Below are positions 5,264 through 5,852 of a stretch of 5,852 nucleotides of DNA, one piece after another. The notes below the pieces were generated by a model. That model worked only from the letters and a program-made list of their open reading frames with translations, made no database searches and was not told the origin of the DNA. This stretch comes from Bacteroidota bacterium (lineage in GTDB: Bacteria; Bacteroidota; Bacteroidia; Cytophagales; Cyclobacteriaceae). A program made the position numbers and the translations under genes. The stretch is taken from assembly GCA_003242315.1 (NCBI GenBank), contig QGUY01000248.1:1-5852 (forward strand), in the 5' to 3' direction. Position 1 is the first letter of the stretch, and the number at the start of each line of letters is the position of its first letter.

Positions 5264-5852
5264 TCAGCCCCAATACTGTTTAATCTTCTTACGAACAAAA
5301 GCCACACTACGCTCCAGCTGATCCATACCCTCCACGCCATCTTCGATACTGATCCAACCATCAAAACCCACCCTTTTCAATTCAGAAAATATCGCATCAT
5401 AGTCGTTCAACCCCTTTCCGATCTCGCCGTGCCGCAGGCGTCGTGCGTAACCCTGGGAACCACCTTCTTCTCTCCGAAGATCCTCAAGCGTACCCTCCGC
5501 CAGGTAACGGTCGCTGGCATGCATGGTGACAACGCGATGTGCAACGCGCTTTAGCAATTCAAGCGGATCGTCACCCGCCAGGTACGCGTTGCTGGGGTCA
5601 TAGTTCACACCAAAACCCCTGCTCGGGAGGCGGTCGACGAGCGCACAGAATACTTCCATCTTCTGGGCAAATTCAGGAAAGGTCCAGAAGTCGTCTTTGT
5701 AATGGTTCTCAAGAATCAGCGTAACACCATGGTCCTGAGCAAAAGGGATACAGGCTTCGATGCATTCTGCAGCATACTGCAATCCTTCCTCCAACGATAA
5801 CCCTTCCCTCCTCTGTCCAGATAAAACGCGGCAATACGATCCGCCAAGCGCA
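5264..5852 (-). CDS. Sugar phosphate isomerase/epimerase-family protein, partial (C-terminal 195 residues)
   Basis: The minus-strand frame is open from the window edge to a TGA at 5264-5266, so about 100-130 N-terminal residues are missing. A TTG at 5794 is not the start: the codons before it encode GGSYCRVLSGQRREG, a conserved segment of the family. In the visible numbering, likely metal ligands are E48 in LENH, D85 in NYDPSNA, H111 in MHASDR and E170 in SIEDG; HGEIGKG (142-148) is the usual substrate loop. The fold is an AP-endonuclease-2-like TIM barrel. Such enzymes isomerise or epimerise sugars or hydroxy acids, and the substrate cannot be told. It differs clearly in sequence from the neighbouring Tat-exported member, so the pair is not a recent duplication. 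Whether it carries an export signal is unknown because the N-terminus is absent. Confidence 0.9.
   Translation of the reverse strand, partial: ALGGSYCRVLSGQRREGLSLEEGLQYAAECIEACIPFAQDHGVTLILENHYKDDFWTFPEFAQKMEVFCALVDRLPSRGFGVNYDPSNAYLAGDDPLELLKRVAHRVVTMHASDRYLAEGTLEDLRREEGGSQGYARRLRHGEIGKGLNDYDAIFSELKRVGFDGWISIEDGVEGMDQLERSVAFVRKKIKQYWG

Noticed and set aside
4989..5273. A 94-codon minus-strand frame between the isomerase genes
   Set aside because: It needs a TTG start, overlaps the end of the upstream gene, and contains a His-Ser run produced by the tandem hexamer. There is no recognisable domain.
4784..5554. A 256-codon open frame on the plus strand
   Set aside because: It runs antisense across parts of both isomerase genes and the repeat region between them, with no domain and a composition reflecting the hexamer repeat (VSVSVSV).

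Overview
The window looks like an ordinary chromosomal stretch from a member of the Bacteroidota, probably a soil or aquatic Cytophagales/Chitinophagales-type bacterium. The reasons are a DUF4407 membrane protein, an exported metallo-beta-lactamase-fold hydrolase, a Tat-signal sugar isomerase typical of that phylum, and a TAACTTTG element matching the Bacteroidota -7 promoter consensus (TAnnTTTG). Base composition looks close to 50% GC by eye. The genus is inference and cannot be fixed from this sequence. No phage, IS element, CRISPR array, tRNA or rRNA is visible.

Layout. (1) 1-310, minus: the N-terminal part of a GNAT acetyltransferase, cut by the window edge. (2) 311-539: a divergent intergenic region with a perfect 7-2-7 palindrome, a possible operator. 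(3) 540-1586, plus: a DUF4407 protein with four predicted membrane helices and a long coiled coil. (4) 1587-1650: a short convergent gap holding a decayed copy of a GTAGAGACGC palindromic element. (5) 3443 to 1651, minus: a two-gene unit of an exported MBL-fold hydrolase followed 8 bp later by an AlkA-like DNA glycosylase with a GTG start. (6) 3444-3577: a divergent promoter region. (7) 3578-3994, plus: a small four-helix membrane protein. (8) 3995-4050: a convergent gap with heptamer repeats, a 12-nt palindrome and a near-perfect GTAGAGACGC hairpin. (9) 4977 to 4051, minus: a Tat-exported sugar phosphate isomerase/epimerase-family protein. (10) 4978-5263: a 286-bp gene-free stretch with hexamer repeats on both sides of a 10-bp inverted repeat. 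(11) 5852 to 5264, minus: a second, probably cytoplasmic isomerase/epimerase-family protein whose start lies outside the window.

How the genes work together. The two TIM-barrel isomerase-family genes point in the same direction and may belong to a carbohydrate-handling locus that continues past the right edge. The hydrolase and glycosylase are probably co-transcribed, although their functions are not obviously linked. The other genes are single units. I see no convincing new multi-gene system. The most unusual material is non-coding: a palindromic element shared by both convergent gaps, and the structured repeat region between the two isomerase genes.
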